DNA of 64,000 nucleotides. Origin: Ectopseudomonas mendocina. Lineage in GTDB: Bacteria > Pseudomonadota > Gammaproteobacteria > Pseudomonadales > Pseudomonadaceae. The notes beneath the pieces are model-generated. The model searched no databases and was not told the origin of the DNA. It saw nothing but the letters and a program-made list of their open reading frames with translations. Each line of letters begins with the position of its first letter. Positions within the stretch are counted from its first letter, which is position 1. The stretch covers positions 186,001 through 250,000 of the forward strand of contig NZ_SCFY01000004.1 in assembly GCF_007049795.1 (NCBI RefSeq), given 5' to 3'. Positions 10,922-19,755 of this stretch are shown here, piece by piece. The position numbers were made by a program, and so were the translations under genes.

Positions 10922-11317
10922 TCAGTCTTCCAGCGATTCCACACCCAGCTCGTCCCACACGGCTTCGGCCAGGTGGAAGGTGGCGTTGGCCGCCGGGATG
11001 CCGCAGTAGATGGCGCTCTGCATGATCACTTCCTTGATCTCCTCGCGGCTCACCCCGTTGTTCTTCGCCGCACGCAGATGCAGCGTCAGCTCGCCCTCGC
11101 GGTTCATGCCGATCAGCATGGCAATGGTGATCAGGCTTCGGGTGTGGCGCGGCAGGCCGGGGCGCGTCCAGATATCGCCCCAGGCATGACGGGTGATCAT
11201 CTCCTGGAACTCACTGTTGAACGGCGTGAGCTTCTCCAGGCTGCGGTCGACATGGGCGTCACCGAGTACCGCGCGGCGTACCTGCATGCCGGCTTCGTAG
11301 CGTTGTTTCTCGTCCAT
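10922..11317 (-). CDS. pcaC: 4-carboxymuconolactone decarboxylase
   Basis: This 131-residue protein is about the family's usual length. It contains TRHAWGDIWTRPGLPRHTRS and an ELTLHLRAAKNNGVSREEIKEV segment that carries the catalytic histidine region of the CMD/AhpD-like fold. It decarboxylates 4-carboxymuconolactone to 3-oxoadipate enol-lactone. It is the last gene of the minus-strand pca operon and is followed by a terminator. A palindromic repeat separates it from pcaD. Confidence 0.96.
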   Translation of the reverse strand: MDEKQRYEAGMQVRRAVLGDAHVDRSLEKLTPFNSEFQEMITRHAWGDIWTRPGLPRHTRSLITIAMLIGMNREGELTLHLRAAKNNGVSREEIKEVIMQSAIYCGIPAANATFHLAEAVWDELGVESLED

Positions 11318-11338
11318 CGATCAATCCTCGAATTGGAT

Positions 11339-11407
11339 CTGTAGGAGCGAGCTCTGCTCGCGAAGCGCTTGCGTCGCAATGTTCGCGAGCAGAGCTCGCT
11401 CCTACAG
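11339..11407. repeat. Extragenic palindrome (GTAGGAGCGAGCTC family)
   Basis: Two 26-nt arms (11339-11364 and 11382-11407) are perfect inverted copies around a 17-nt loop, filling the 104-nt gap between pcaD and pcaC. It belongs to the Pseudomonas REP-like palindromes that begin TGTAGGAGCG. In the transcript it would make a very stable hairpin that could lower pcaC expression relative to the upstream genes. Confidence 0.85.
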
Positions 11408-11421
11408 AAAAGATGTGGTGC

Positions 11422-12210
11422 TCAGGCGCGCAGGAAATCCAGTACGCGTTGGCTGAACTCATCACCAGCCTGCACGTTGGACAGGTGCGCAGCATAGAAC
11501 TCCACCAGTTCAGCGCCAGCGATACGCGCCTGCATGAAACGGCCGTCCTCGGTGGTGGTGACTGGGTCGCCACTGCCGCAGGCGATCAGCGTCGGCGCAC
11601 GGATGGCGCCCAACTGCTCGCGGTAGTCGGCATCGCGCACGGCCGCGCAGTTGGCTGCGTAGCCTTCGGGCGAAGTCTGCGCCAGCATGCCGACGATGGG
11701 CTCGACCTTGCCCGGATTGGCCTCGGCGAAGTCGGCGGTGAACCAGCGCGAGATCGACGCATCGCGCAAATCGCGCATGGCCTGCGCGCCACCGGCCAGC
11801 ACGGTGTCGATGCGCGGGTTCCACACCTCGGGCGTACCGATCTTGGCGGCGGTGTTGCACAGCACCAGGCGCTCGATGCGCTCGGGTGCGTTGATGCCCA
11901 ACCACTGGCCGATCAACCCGCCCATGGACAGCCCACAGAAATGCGCCTTGGCGATGCCCAACGCATCGAGCAGAGCCAGCACATCACGTCCATTCTGCTC
12001 GATGCTATACGGCCCTTCGCTCACCAGCGAGGCGCCATGACCACGGGTGTCGTAACGCAGCACCTGGAAGTGTTGGGTGAAGGCCGGGATCTGCGCATCC
12101 CACATATGCAGGTCGGTACCCAGCGAGTTGGACAGCACCAGCACTGGCGCACCAGCCGGGCCTTCGAGCAGGTAGTTCAGGTCGCCATCGGCGAGACGTA
12201 CGGCAGGCAT
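11422..12210 (-). CDS. pcaD: 3-oxoadipate enol-lactonase
   Basis: This 262-residue alpha/beta-hydrolase hydrolyses 3-oxoadipate enol-lactone to 3-oxoadipate. The nucleophile elbow GLSMGG, the oxyanion segment LSNSLGTDLHMWD and the C-terminal catalytic-histidine region (YAAHLSNVQAGDEF) are all present. An AGGAG site lies before the ATG at 12210, 9 nt after pcaB ends, so the genes are co-transcribed. Confidence 0.96.
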   Translation of the reverse strand: MPAVRLADGDLNYLLEGPAGAPVLVLSNSLGTDLHMWDAQIPAFTQHFQVLRYDTRGHGASLVSEGPYSIEQNGRDVLALLDALGIAKAHFCGLSMGGLIGQWLGINAPERIERLVLCNTAAKIGTPEVWNPRIDTVLAGGAQAMRDLRDASISRWFTADFAEANPGKVEPIVGMLAQTSPEGYAANCAAVRDADYREQLGAIRAPTLIACGSGDPVTTTEDGRFMQARIAGAELVEFYAAHLSNVQAGDEFSQRVLDFLRA

Positions 12211-12219
12211 GAATGACTC

Positions 12220-13572
12220 CTAGGAAGAAAATTGCGTGTGTTCGGCAACGGCCCGCTCGACCCAACGGCGGGCCTGGCCCAGGTAATGCGCCGCATCGAG
12301 CAGGCGATCGAGCTCGGCGCCAGACAGTTGTGCGCTGACTTCGGCATTGGCGCCAAGCACGGCGCGCAGATGAACGCCCTCGCGCACCGCCTGTTTGCAG
12401 CACTGTTCGATCAGGTGATGAGCCGCGTCACGGCCGATCTTCTGCGCCAGGGCGATGCTCACCGCCTCAGCCAGCACCAGACCCTGGGTCAGCTCAAGAT
12501 TGGCGCGCATGCGCGCGGCATCCACCTCCAGCCCCGGCACCACCAGCAGCGCCTGCTGCAGGGCACCGGAAACCAGACAGCACAGCTCCGGCAGGGTGTC
12601 CCACTCGGCATGCCACAGACCGAGGCTGCGCTCGTGCTCCTGCGGCATGGCGCTGAACATGGTCGCCACCAGGCCTGGCGCGCGGGTGGCGGCGCCGATC
12701 AGCACGGCGGCGCTGACTGGGTTGCGCTTGTGCGGCATGGTCGACGAACCGCCTTTGCCCGGCGCCGACGGCTCGAAGACTTCGCCGGCTTCGGTCTGCA
12801 TCAGTAGGCTGAGGTCGCGACCGAGCTTGCCCAGGCTACCGGCGATCATTCCCAGCAGGCTGGCGAATTCCACCAGACGATCACGCTGGGTGTGCCAGGG
12901 CTGCTCGGGCAGGGTCAGTTCCAGCTCCTGCGCCAGTGCGCCACTGACCGACCAGCCGGCATCACCGAGCGCCGCCAGGCTGCCGGAGGCGCCGCCGAAC
13001 TGCAGGCTCAGCAGGCGCGGTTTGAGTTCGCTGAGGCGCTGGCGATGGCGGGTAACGGCACCGAGCACACCGGCCAGCTTCATGCCGAGGGTGACCGGCG
13101 TGGCCTGCTGCAGCCAGGTGCGCCCGGCCAGCGGAGTGTCGATATGGCGCTCGGCCTGCGCCGCCAGGGCATCGGCCAGCTTCGCCAGATCGCTTTCCAG
13201 CAGGCCGATGGCAGCGCGCAGTTGCAGCACCAGGCCGCTGTCCATGGCGTCCTGACTGGTGGCGCCAAGATGCACGTAGCGCTCGGCCTCAGGGTCAGTG
13301 GCGGCGATGCGCTTGCCCAGTGCCTTGACCAGCGGGATGGCGGAATTACCCGCCGTAGCGATGGCCTGGGCCAGCGCCGGGTAATCGTAGAGTTCGGCCT
13401 TGCAGGCGGCCTCGATGGGCGCCACGGCCTCGGCGGGGATCACCCCCACGCGCGCCTCGGCCCGTGCCAGGGCGGCCTCGAAATCGAGCATGCCCTGCAC
13501 CCGCCCAGCGTCGCAGAAAATCGCGCGCATGGCCGGCGCGGTGAAGTAGGCATCGAAAAGTTGGTTGCTCAC
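12220..13572 (-). CDS. pcaB: 3-carboxy-cis,cis-muconate cycloisomerase
   Basis: This 450-residue member of the fumarase/aspartase superfamily converts 3-carboxymuconate to 4-carboxymuconolactone. The superfamily signature GKGGSSTMPHKRNPVS is at about residues 265-280, and LGATSQDAMDSG supplies the substrate-binding segment. The start is GTG at 13572, supported by AGGAG a few bases upstream. It is followed by pcaD after 9 nt. The 143-nt gap before it, towards pcaF, carries a palindromic repeat. Confidence 0.96.
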   Translation of the reverse strand: MSNQLFDAYFTAPAMRAIFCDAGRVQGMLDFEAALARAEARVGVIPAEAVAPIEAACKAELYDYPALAQAIATAGNSAIPLVKALGKRIAATDPEAERYVHLGATSQDAMDSGLVLQLRAAIGLLESDLAKLADALAAQAERHIDTPLAGRTWLQQATPVTLGMKLAGVLGAVTRHRQRLSELKPRLLSLQFGGASGSLAALGDAGWSVSGALAQELELTLPEQPWHTQRDRLVEFASLLGMIAGSLGKLGRDLSLLMQTEAGEVFEPSAPGKGGSSTMPHKRNPVSAAVLIGAATRAPGLVATMFSAMPQEHERSLGLWHAEWDTLPELCCLVSGALQQALLVVPGLEVDAARMRANLELTQGLVLAEAVSIALAQKIGRDAAHHLIEQCCKQAVREGVHLRAVLGANAEVSAQLSGAELDRLLDAAHYLGQARRWVERAVAEHTQFSS

Positions 13573-13643
13573 GCGCGCAACGCTCCTGGGAAAAATGTAC
13601 AGCTAGTGTGGCATCAACCGGCGGCGCCGCGCACGGAGGGTGT

Positions 13644-13705
13644 CTGTGGGAGGGGCTTTAGCCGCGACGGATGAAAAGCGTCGCTGCTGAAGCACCGCCC
13701 ACAAG
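13644..13705. repeat. Extragenic palindrome in the pcaF-pcaB gap
   Basis: Imperfect inverted arms (about 13644-13668 and 13680-13705) begin CTGTGGGAGGGGCTTTAGCC, the same repeat family as at 23093, 24395 and 48030. It sits where P. aeruginosa carries the transporter gene pcaT between pcaF and pcaB; here no transporter gene is present. Confidence 0.8.
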
Positions 13706-13715
13706 GTTCAGAGCG

Positions 13716-14921
13716 TCACACCCGCTCGATGGCCAACGCCAGGCCCTGGCCGACGCCTACGCACATGGTCGCCAGACCAAGCTTGCCGCCGGTCTTCTCC
13801 AGGTGGTGCACGGCGGTGAGCACCAGGCGGTTGCCACTCATCCCCAGCGGGTGGCCGAGGGCGATGGCGCCGCCGTTCGGGTTGACCTTGGCGCTGTCGT
13901 CCGGCAGGCCGAGGTCGCGGGTGACGGCCAGGCCTTGAGCGGCGAAGGCCTCGTTCAGCTCGATCACGTCGAAGGCATTGATATCCAGGTTCAGGCGGGT
14001 CAGCAACTTGCGCACCGCCGGCACCGGGCCGACGCCCATGATGCGTGGCGCCACGCCGCCGCTGGCCATGCCCAGCACCTTGGCGCGTGGCTTGAGGCCG
14101 TACTGCTTAACGGCTTCAGCCGAGGCCAGGATCATCGCCGAGGCGCCGTCATTGAGGCCCGAGGCGTTGCCGGCGGTGACCGTCTTGCCTTCGCCGTTGA
14201 CCGGTTTGAGCTTGGCCAGACCTTCGGCGGTGGTGTCGGCACGCGGGTGCTCGTCACGGTCGACGACGATCTCGCCCTTCTTGGTCTTGATCACCACCGG
14301 GACGATTTCCTCGGCGTAGTAACCGCTCTCCTGAGCCGCCGCCGCACGCTGCTGGCTGCGCAGGCCAAAGGCGTCCTGGTCGGCGCGGCTGACGCCATAG
14401 TCTTCGGCGACGTTGTCGCCAGTGACCGGCATCGGGTCGACGCCGTACTGCTCCTTCATCAGCGGGTTGACGAAGCGCCAGCCCAGGGTGGTGTCTTCCA
14501 GCTTCTGGCCGCGGCCAAAGGCGCTGTCGGCCTTGCCCATCACGTAGGGCGCGCGAGTCATGGACTCGACGCCCGCCGCGATGGCCAGCTCCATCTCGCC
14601 CGAAGCGATGGCGCGGAAGGCAGCACCGACCGCCTCCATGCCCGAGGCGCACAGGCGGTTGAGGGTCACGCCCGGCACCGTTTCCGGCAAACCGGCGAGC
14701 AGCAGCGCCATGCGCGCGACGTTGCGGTTGTCTTCGCCGGACTGGTTGGCGCAGCCCATGAACACCTCATCGACAGCAGACCAGTCGACCTGAGGGTTAC
14801 GCTCGATGAGTGCCTTGAGCGGAATCGCCGCCAGGTCGTCGGCGCGCACCGCCGACAACGCGCCATTGAGGCGGCCAATCGGCGTGCGCACGGCGTCGCA
14901 GATGAATACGTCGCGGCTCAT
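13716..14921 (-). CDS. pcaF: 3-oxoadipyl-CoA thiolase
   Basis: This 401-residue thiolase cleaves beta-ketoadipyl-CoA with CoA to succinyl-CoA and acetyl-CoA. It has the active-site cysteine motif [11 protein letters not shown] near residue 90, NEAFAAQ with the second catalytic region, and the C-terminal [14 protein letters not shown] and CVGVGQG motifs. Its start overlaps the end of pcaJ by 4 nt, so the two are translationally coupled. Confidence 0.97.
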   Translation of the reverse strand: MSRDVFICDAVRTPIGRLNGALSAVRADDLAAIPLKALIERNPQVDWSAVDEVFMGCANQSGEDNRNVARMALLLAGLPETVPGVTLNRLCASGMEAVGAAFRAIASGEMELAIAAGVESMTRAPYVMGKADSAFGRGQKLEDTTLGWRFVNPLMKEQYGVDPMPVTGDNVAEDYGVSRADQDAFGLRSQQRAAAAQESGYYAEEIVPVVIKTKKGEIVVDRDEHPRADTTAEGLAKLKPVNGEGKTVTAGNASGLNDGASAMILASAEAVKQYGLKPRAKVLGMASGGVAPRIMGVGPVPAVRKLLTRLNLDINAFDVIELNEAFAAQGLAVTRDLGLPDDSAKVNPNGGAIALGHPLGMSGNRLVLTAVHHLEKTGGKLGLATMCVGVGQGLALAIERV

Positions 14922-15703
14922 TCGTCACCTCCGGCCTGACCGTGAGCGGTGGCGGTACGCGCTTCCAGGTCACGCAGTGCGGCCAGCTCTTCGGCGGTCG
15001 GCGCCTCGGTGGTGGTCACGTTGTCGGCGAAGCGAATCTGCCAGCCGGTGTTCTCGATCACCTGCTCGCGGGTCACGCCCGGATGCAGCGAGGTGACGAT
15101 GAACTCATTGGTGCCGGCTTCCGGCTCCATGATGCACAGGTCGGTGATGATCGCCACCGGGCCTTCGCCTGGCAGGCCCAGGCGCTTGCGGTGATCGCCG
15201 CCCTCGCCATGGCCAACCGAGGTAATGAACGCCAGCTTGTCGACAAAGGTGCGATGACCCTGCTTGAGGATGATCAGCACCTTCTTGGCGCTGCCGGCGA
15301 TTTCCGGCGCGCCACCGGCGCCCGGCAGGCGCACTTTCGGGTTGTGATAGTCGCCGATCACGGTGGTGTTGATGTTGCCGTACTTATCCACCTGGGCCGC
15401 GCCGAGGAAGCCGACGTCGATGCGACCGCCCTGCAGCCAGTAGCGGAAGATTTCGCCGGTCGGCACCACGGTGTCAGCGGTTTCGGCCAGCTCGCCGTCA
15501 CCGATGGACAGCGGCAGCACGCTCGGCTTGGCGCCAATCGGGCCGGATTCATAGATCAGCACCACTTCCGGTGCGTGGGTCAGGCGCGCCAGGTTGGCGG
15601 CCTTGGACGGCAGGCCGATGCCGACGAAGCAGACGCTGCCATTGCCGAGGCGGCGAGCGGCGGCCACGGTCATCATTTCATTGGTGTTGAACGCACTCAT
15701 CAC
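14918..15703 (-). CDS. pcaJ: 3-oxoadipate CoA-transferase subunit B
   Basis: This 261-residue beta subunit carries the catalytic glutamate in IYESGPIGA and the [10 protein letters not shown] segment of family I CoA-transferases. With PcaI it transfers CoA from succinyl-CoA to 3-oxoadipate. It overlaps pcaI by 4 nt upstream and pcaF by 4 nt downstream. The sequence opens with two adjacent ATG codons in frame, so the start may be 3 nt later. Confidence 0.97.
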   Translation of the reverse strand: MMSAFNTNEMMTVAAARRLGNGSVCFVGIGLPSKAANLARLTHAPEVVLIYESGPIGAKPSVLPLSIGDGELAETADTVVPTGEIFRYWLQGGRIDVGFLGAAQVDKYGNINTTVIGDYHNPKVRLPGAGGAPEIAGSAKKVLIILKQGHRTFVDKLAFITSVGHGEGGDHRKRLGLPGEGPVAIITDLCIMEPEAGTNEFIVTSLHPGVTREQVIENTGWQIRFADNVTTTEAPTAEELAALRDLEARTATAHGQAGGDE

Positions 15704-16551
15704 TTGGCCTCCCCATTCACTTTCGCCTGGTACTGCGCAAAATCCTCGGTGCCACGGATGTACTCATCGATCCAGGCGGTGAAGCTGTCGCGGTCACGGG
15801 CAATCGGATCCCAGGCCTGGTAAAAGCGGTTGTCACGCTCGTAGTAGCCGTGGGCGTAGGACGGATGGGCACCGCCGGGCACCACGCAGACCGCGCTGAT
15901 GGCCCAGGTCGGCAGCACGCAGGCGTTCATCGGCGCCTGCAGGTCGTCGACGATTTCCTCGACGGTGACGATGCAGCGCTTGGCCGCCAGGGCGGCTTCC
16001 TTCTGCACCCCGAGGATGCCCTGAATCAGCACGTTGCCCTTGCGGTCGGCCTTCTGCGCATGGATCACGGTGACGTCCGGACGGACGCTGGGGATCGCCG
16101 CCAGCTTCTCGCCACTGAACGGGCATTCGATGAACTTGATCTCCGGGTTGACCTTGACCAGGTCGGAGCCCTGGTAGCCGCGCAGCACGGCGAACGGCAG
16201 GTTGGAAGCGCCGGCCACGTAGGCGTTGGCCATGGCCGCGTGGCTGTGCTCGCTGATTTCCAGCTTGTGCGGCCAGTGCTTCTCCACCGCGTCGCGCAGG
16301 CGGTGCAGCGAGCCGACACCGGGGTTACCGCCCCAGGAGAAGGTCAGCTTGCGCGCACAGCCGGCACCGATCAGCAGGTCGTAGACCAGATCCGGGGTCA
16401 TGCGCACCAGGTGCAGGTCTTTCTTGCCCTGGCGGATGATCTCGTGGGCAGCGGCAGTGGGAATCAGGTGGGTGAAGCCTTCGAGGGCGACGCAATCGCC
16501 GTCCTGGACATGGCGCGAAATGGCGTCGCGCAGCGTGATGATGTCGGCCAT
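15700..16551 (-). CDS. pcaI: 3-oxoadipate CoA-transferase subunit A
   Basis: This 283-residue alpha subunit of the succinyl-CoA:3-oxoadipate transferase starts MADIITLRDAISRHVQDGD. It has the glycine-rich CoA-binding region SWGGNPGVGSLHRLRDAVE and the HAQKADRKGNVLIQGILGVQKE segment. It is the first gene of the pcaI-J-F-B-D-C operon. A palindromic PcaR box lies about 90-120 nt upstream, in the 131-nt gap after pcaR. No strong Shine-Dalgarno sequence is visible; the start is fixed by family alignment. Confidence 0.96.
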   Translation of the reverse strand: MADIITLRDAISRHVQDGDCVALEGFTHLIPTAAAHEIIRQGKKDLHLVRMTPDLVYDLLIGAGCARKLTFSWGGNPGVGSLHRLRDAVEKHWPHKLEISEHSHAAMANAYVAGASNLPFAVLRGYQGSDLVKVNPEIKFIECPFSGEKLAAIPSVRPDVTVIHAQKADRKGNVLIQGILGVQKEAALAAKRCIVTVEEIVDDLQAPMNACVLPTWAISAVCVVPGGAHPSYAHGYYERDNRFYQAWDPIARDRDSFTAWIDEYIRGTEDFAQYQAKVNGEAK

Positions 16552-16639
16552 CGTATTGTTCTCGTCAGGTTGCAGGCGCCACCGAAGCGAGCGCGGTGGA
16601 TACCTGCCACATTAAAAACTGACCTTGATGAGAACAATC

Positions 16640-16670
16640 CGATAATCGCCATAGCGGGCGATTATCGAAC
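16640..16670 (-). promoter_or_regulatory. PcaR operator before pcaI
   Basis: On the minus strand GTTCGATAATCGC lies at 16670-16658, and an inverted copy follows: arms 16640-16650 and 16657-16667 are a perfect 11-bp palindrome around a 6-nt spacer. The core equals the repeat recalled for P. putida PcaR at pcaIJ. It lies immediately downstream of pcaR and upstream of pcaI, as expected for the activator site of the pcaI promoter. Confidence 0.8.
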
Positions 16671-16682
16671 ACCTTCGAACGC

Positions 16683-17528
16683 CTACACCGCGCGGAACAA
16701 CTGCCCGCTCAACTCTCGACTAGCCGACAGCATCAACGGCATATAACGCTTTTCCAACTCAGCGGCCGGAACGCGAGCAGCGTGGGTGCTGATGTTCATC
16801 GCTGCCAGCACGTGGCCGGCGGAGTCGTACACCGGCACCGCCAGCGAACGCAGGCCTTGCTCCAACTCCTGGTCGACGATGCACCAGCCCTGGTGCCGCA
16901 CGCGCTGCAGGCACTCCCATAGCGCGTCGGGGGTGTGCAAGGTACGGCTGGTCTTGGGCTGCATCTCGGCGTGGGCCAGGTAGTCCTGCAACTGATCGTC
17001 ATCCAGCGCGGCCAGCAGGATCCGCCCCATCGACGTGCAGTACGCCGGCAGGCGGCTGCCGACGCTCAGGTCCACCGAGATCAGCCGTTGCGGAATGGCC
17101 GAACGGGCGATGTAGAGCACCTGCTCGCCTTCCAGCGTGGCCAGGTTGCAGGCCTCGTGCAGTTGCTCGCTGAGGCGGTCGAGGAAGGGTTGCGCGGATA
17201 CCGCCAGCGGCGTCGACGACAGGTAGGCGTGGCCCAGGGTGAGGACCTTGGGCAACAGCGAATAGGTGCGCCCGTCGGTGGTGACGTAGCCCAGCTTCAT
17301 CAGGCTGTAGAGACAGCGGCGCACGGCAGCACGAGGAATCTCGGTGCGGTGGCTGATCTGCGCGATGGTCAGATGGCGTTTGCGCTCCTGGAACGCGTTG
17401 ATCACCGCCAGGCCACGGGCCAGGGAGGTCATGAAGTTGGGGTCGCCAGCGAACTCCTCGATACGCTTGGCCGGCGATACGTAGGGCGGCGGTGCAAGAC
17501 TGGTAAGCGGCGGACGGGTTTCGCTCAT
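16683..17528 (-). CDS. pcaR: IclR-family regulator of the beta-ketoadipate pathway
   Basis: This 281-residue protein has an N-terminal winged helix (LTIAQISHRTEIPRAAVRRCLYSL at about residues 60-85) and the C-terminal IclR effector domain (DRLSEQLHEACNLATLEGEQVLYIARS; RSLAVPVYDSAGHVLAAMN). In P. putida PcaR activates pca genes with beta-ketoadipate as coinducer and represses itself. GGAG precedes the ATG. PcaR-like boxes stand before this gene, before pcaI, and before the TRAP genes. Confidence 0.95.
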   Translation of the reverse strand: MSETRPPLTSLAPPPYVSPAKRIEEFAGDPNFMTSLARGLAVINAFQERKRHLTIAQISHRTEIPRAAVRRCLYSLMKLGYVTTDGRTYSLLPKVLTLGHAYLSSTPLAVSAQPFLDRLSEQLHEACNLATLEGEQVLYIARSAIPQRLISVDLSVGSRLPAYCTSMGRILLAALDDDQLQDYLAHAEMQPKTSRTLHTPDALWECLQRVRHQGWCIVDQELEQGLRSLAVPVYDSAGHVLAAMNISTHAARVPAAELEKRYMPLMLSASRELSGQLFRAV

Positions 17529-17560
17529 GATGACTCCGAAACGGCGATGAACAACACTTG

Positions 17561-17590
17561 GCGATTATCGAACCCTCGTGCGGTAATCGC
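17561..17590 (-). promoter_or_regulatory. PcaR box in the pcaR promoter (autoregulation)
   Basis: Minus-strand GTTCGATAATCGC at 17573-17561 repeats exactly the 13-mer found before pcaI. A second, weaker half (GCGATTACCGC on the minus strand, 17590-17580) flanks it. The box is 33-62 nt before the pcaR start codon, where binding would block or overlap the promoter. This agrees with known self-repression of pcaR. Confidence 0.72.
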
Positions 17591-17766
17591 AAACATGCTG
17601 AGCAACATAGCGAACGACACTTGTGTTGCACGGATGCAATCTGCGGCCATCGTGTCAGTGATTCCCGGATTTCATCCGGGCTACGAGGCTCAATGCCCTT
17701 GCTGCCGCCCAGCCCCGGCCGTTACGGTCAGGTACCCCTCAGGGTGCGGGCGGGGTTCGCCACTGC
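17591..17766. other. Gap between pcaR and the AEC transporter gene
   Basis: These 176 nt contain a small palindrome (CCCGGAT at 17664-17670, its complement at 17674-17680) of the CCCGGATTTCATCCGGGCTAC type common between Pseudomonas genes. The minus-strand transporter gene ends just beyond, so the palindrome may help terminate it. No coding sequence or promoter is convincing. Confidence 0.4.
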
Positions 17767-18714
17767 TTACGCGAGCAGCCCGCGGAATTCGATGAAGCCG
17801 ATCAGCGCACTGATAGTGAAGAACGCCAGCACGGTCGCCCCGACCAGCGCCGCCGCGCAACGCTCCTCCAGGCCGAAACGCTGGCCCATGATCGGGTAGA
17901 TGCTCAGCATCGGCGCGCTGGCGAACAGCACCCCGGCCACCAGCATGTGCGGCTCGATACCGGGCATCAGCATCAGCGCGGTGAACACCGCCAGCGGGTG
18001 CAACAGCAGCTTGGCCAGGCTGATTTGCGCCACCTCGCGCCACACGCCATTGGCCTTCATGCCGTACAGGGTACCGCCGATCACGAACAGCGCCACCGGC
18101 GCCGAGGCACTGGCCAGCATGTCGATGGGCCGGCTCAGCAGGGTCGGCAGATCGATCCCCAGCAACGAGACCGCCAGGCCCAGACTGATACCGACGATGA
18201 TCGGGTGCTTCAGCAGGCGCTTGAGGGTTTCACCCAGCACCGCCCACTTCGACTGCGCCTGCTGCTGTCCGCTCTCGGCAAGCATCAGCGCCAGGGGGAT
18301 CATCAGCAGGTTCTCCACCAACATGCCCAGGGCCAGCGCCACGGCGGCCTGCTCGCCCAGCACCGTGAGCGCGATCGGGTAACCGACGAAACCGCTGTTG
18401 GACACCGACACGCCCAGGGCCATGATCGCGCTGCGCGACACGCCCTGCCGGCGAAACCAGAAGGCCACGGCAAAACCGATGGCGAAGATCGTCAGCGAGC
18501 CCAGGGCATAGGCGCCCATGTACGGCACGTTGAGCACCTCGCTCAGCGGCCGCTTGGCCAGGGCGTTGAACACCAGGGCGGGCAAGGCGAAGGTGATGAC
18601 GAAGGTGCCCATGCCGCGCAGTTGTTCGCGGTTGACCAGACCACCCCGTACCGACACGAAACCCAGACCGATCAGGATGAAAATCGGTGCGGTGATGCTG
18701 AGTACGGCTAACAC
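17767..18714 (-). CDS. AEC-family (auxin efflux carrier-like) permease
   Basis: This 315-residue inner-membrane protein has about ten hydrophobic segments with the AEC (Mem_trans) pattern: SITAPIFILIGLGFVSVRGG at the N-terminus, a central polar loop, and GVLFASAPMLSIYPIMGQRFG near the C-terminus. Bacterial members include malonate and malate carriers. The GTG at 18714 is preferred to an upstream in-frame codon at 18798 because it begins the first membrane segment. It overlaps the ZapE-like gene by 7 nt (GTGTTAG), suggesting coupling. The substrate is unknown; the operon context hints at an organic or aromatic acid. Confidence 0.85.
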   Translation of the reverse strand: MLAVLSITAPIFILIGLGFVSVRGGLVNREQLRGMGTFVITFALPALVFNALAKRPLSEVLNVPYMGAYALGSLTIFAIGFAVAFWFRRQGVSRSAIMALGVSVSNSGFVGYPIALTVLGEQAAVALALGMLVENLLMIPLALMLAESGQQQAQSKWAVLGETLKRLLKHPIIVGISLGLAVSLLGIDLPTLLSRPIDMLASASAPVALFVIGGTLYGMKANGVWREVAQISLAKLLLHPLAVFTALMLMPGIEPHMLVAGVLFASAPMLSIYPIMGQRFGLEERCAAALVGATVLAFFTISALIGFIEFRGLLA

Positions 18715-19751
18715 GCGACGCAGTTCTCCACAGAGCTGGACAGTTGCTGCAAACGGCTGCGGGTGCGGCTGAAATCGCTGGCTCCGATATCGGCGCACAC
18801 CTGCTCCAGGCTCGACTCGCTGGCGAGCAGCAGGACCACCCCACTGTCGTAGGCAACGTCGATGAAGTTGATCACCCGCTGCTGCACATCCAGTGACAGC
18901 CGATGCAGCGGTGGAACGTTACTGACGGCGACGCAAGCGAGATGTTCGCACAACCACAGGTAATCCGCGGTCGATGACGGCACCTCGAACAGCGCCGAAA
19001 AATCCAGCCAGATCCCCTGCCCGCTTCGCCCCCGCAGGGCGAACGAGCGGCGGTTCAGTTGCAGCTCGCCGCCCTCGCCCGCCACGATCTGCAAAGCGCG
19101 GCACAACAGGCTGTCGGCCCGCTCAGCAGGCGCCTGGATGAAGCGCCCCCAATCGTGCCGGGTGCGCTGGCGATAGTCTTCGCCGGCGTCCAGTTCAAGC
19201 ACCTGACAATGGCGCTGCAGCAACGCGATGAACGGCCTGAAGCGTGCATGATAGAGCGGGTTCGGGCACAGCCCGGCCGGCGCGAAATTGGACGTGAACA
19301 CGAACGCCACGCCTTCACGCAGCAGGCATTCGAGCAGGCGCCCGAGGAGAATGGCGTCGCCGATGTCGTGCACATGGAACTCATCGAAGCACAGCAAGCG
19401 CGCTTCCACGGCCAGGTCGGCGGCGACCCGGGCCAGCGGCTCGGGCTGGCCGCTGTAGGCGTTCAGGCGCTGTTGCAGCTCCTGGAGAAAACCGTGCACA
19501 TGCACCCGGCGCTTGTTCGCCAGGGGCGCGGCGGCGAACAGGCAATCCATGACGAAGCTCTTGCCGCGCCCGACACCGCCCCACAGGTAAATACCCGCAG
19601 CCGGACGCCGCCAGCGCCGCTTGGGCGCCAGCTGCGCGCCCAGCCAGTCGGCGAGTTGGGCGATGGCCCGCTGCTGGGCGGGGTCGGCGCGAAAGCCCCG
19701 GGCCGCCAGCTCGCGGTCGAAGTGACGGCGCACCGCCTCGGCGGGCGTCAC
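18708..19751 (-). CDS. ZapE/AFG1-like P-loop ATPase
   Basis: This protein of about 347 residues has the AFG1-like ATPase pattern: Walker A GGVGRGKS after GIYLWG, RRVHVHGFLQELQQRL, the Walker B-like LLCFDEFHVHDIGDAILLGRLLE, and VFTSNFAPAGL. In E. coli ZapE interacts with FtsZ; mitochondrial AFG1 supports protein quality control. The start is uncertain: GTG at 19751 lies just after pcaG, while TTG at 19766 would overlap pcaG by 11 nt. No good ribosome site is visible for either. Pseudomonas usually carries a zapE elsewhere, so this may be a paralogue. A link to aromatic degradation is suggested only by position. Confidence 0.82.
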   Translation of the reverse strand: MTPAEAVRRHFDRELAARGFRADPAQQRAIAQLADWLGAQLAPKRRWRRPAAGIYLWGGVGRGKSFVMDCLFAAAPLANKRRVHVHGFLQELQQRLNAYSGQPEPLARVAADLAVEARLLCFDEFHVHDIGDAILLGRLLECLLREGVAFVFTSNFAPAGLCPNPLYHARFRPFIALLQRHCQVLELDAGEDYRQRTRHDWGRFIQAPAERADSLLCRALQIVAGEGGELQLNRRSFALRGRSGQGIWLDFSALFEVPSSTADYLWLCEHLACVAVSNVPPLHRLSLDVQQRVINFIDVAYDSGVVLLLASESSLEQVCADIGASDFSRTRSRLQQLSSSVENCVAC

Positions 19752-19755
19752 CGGG

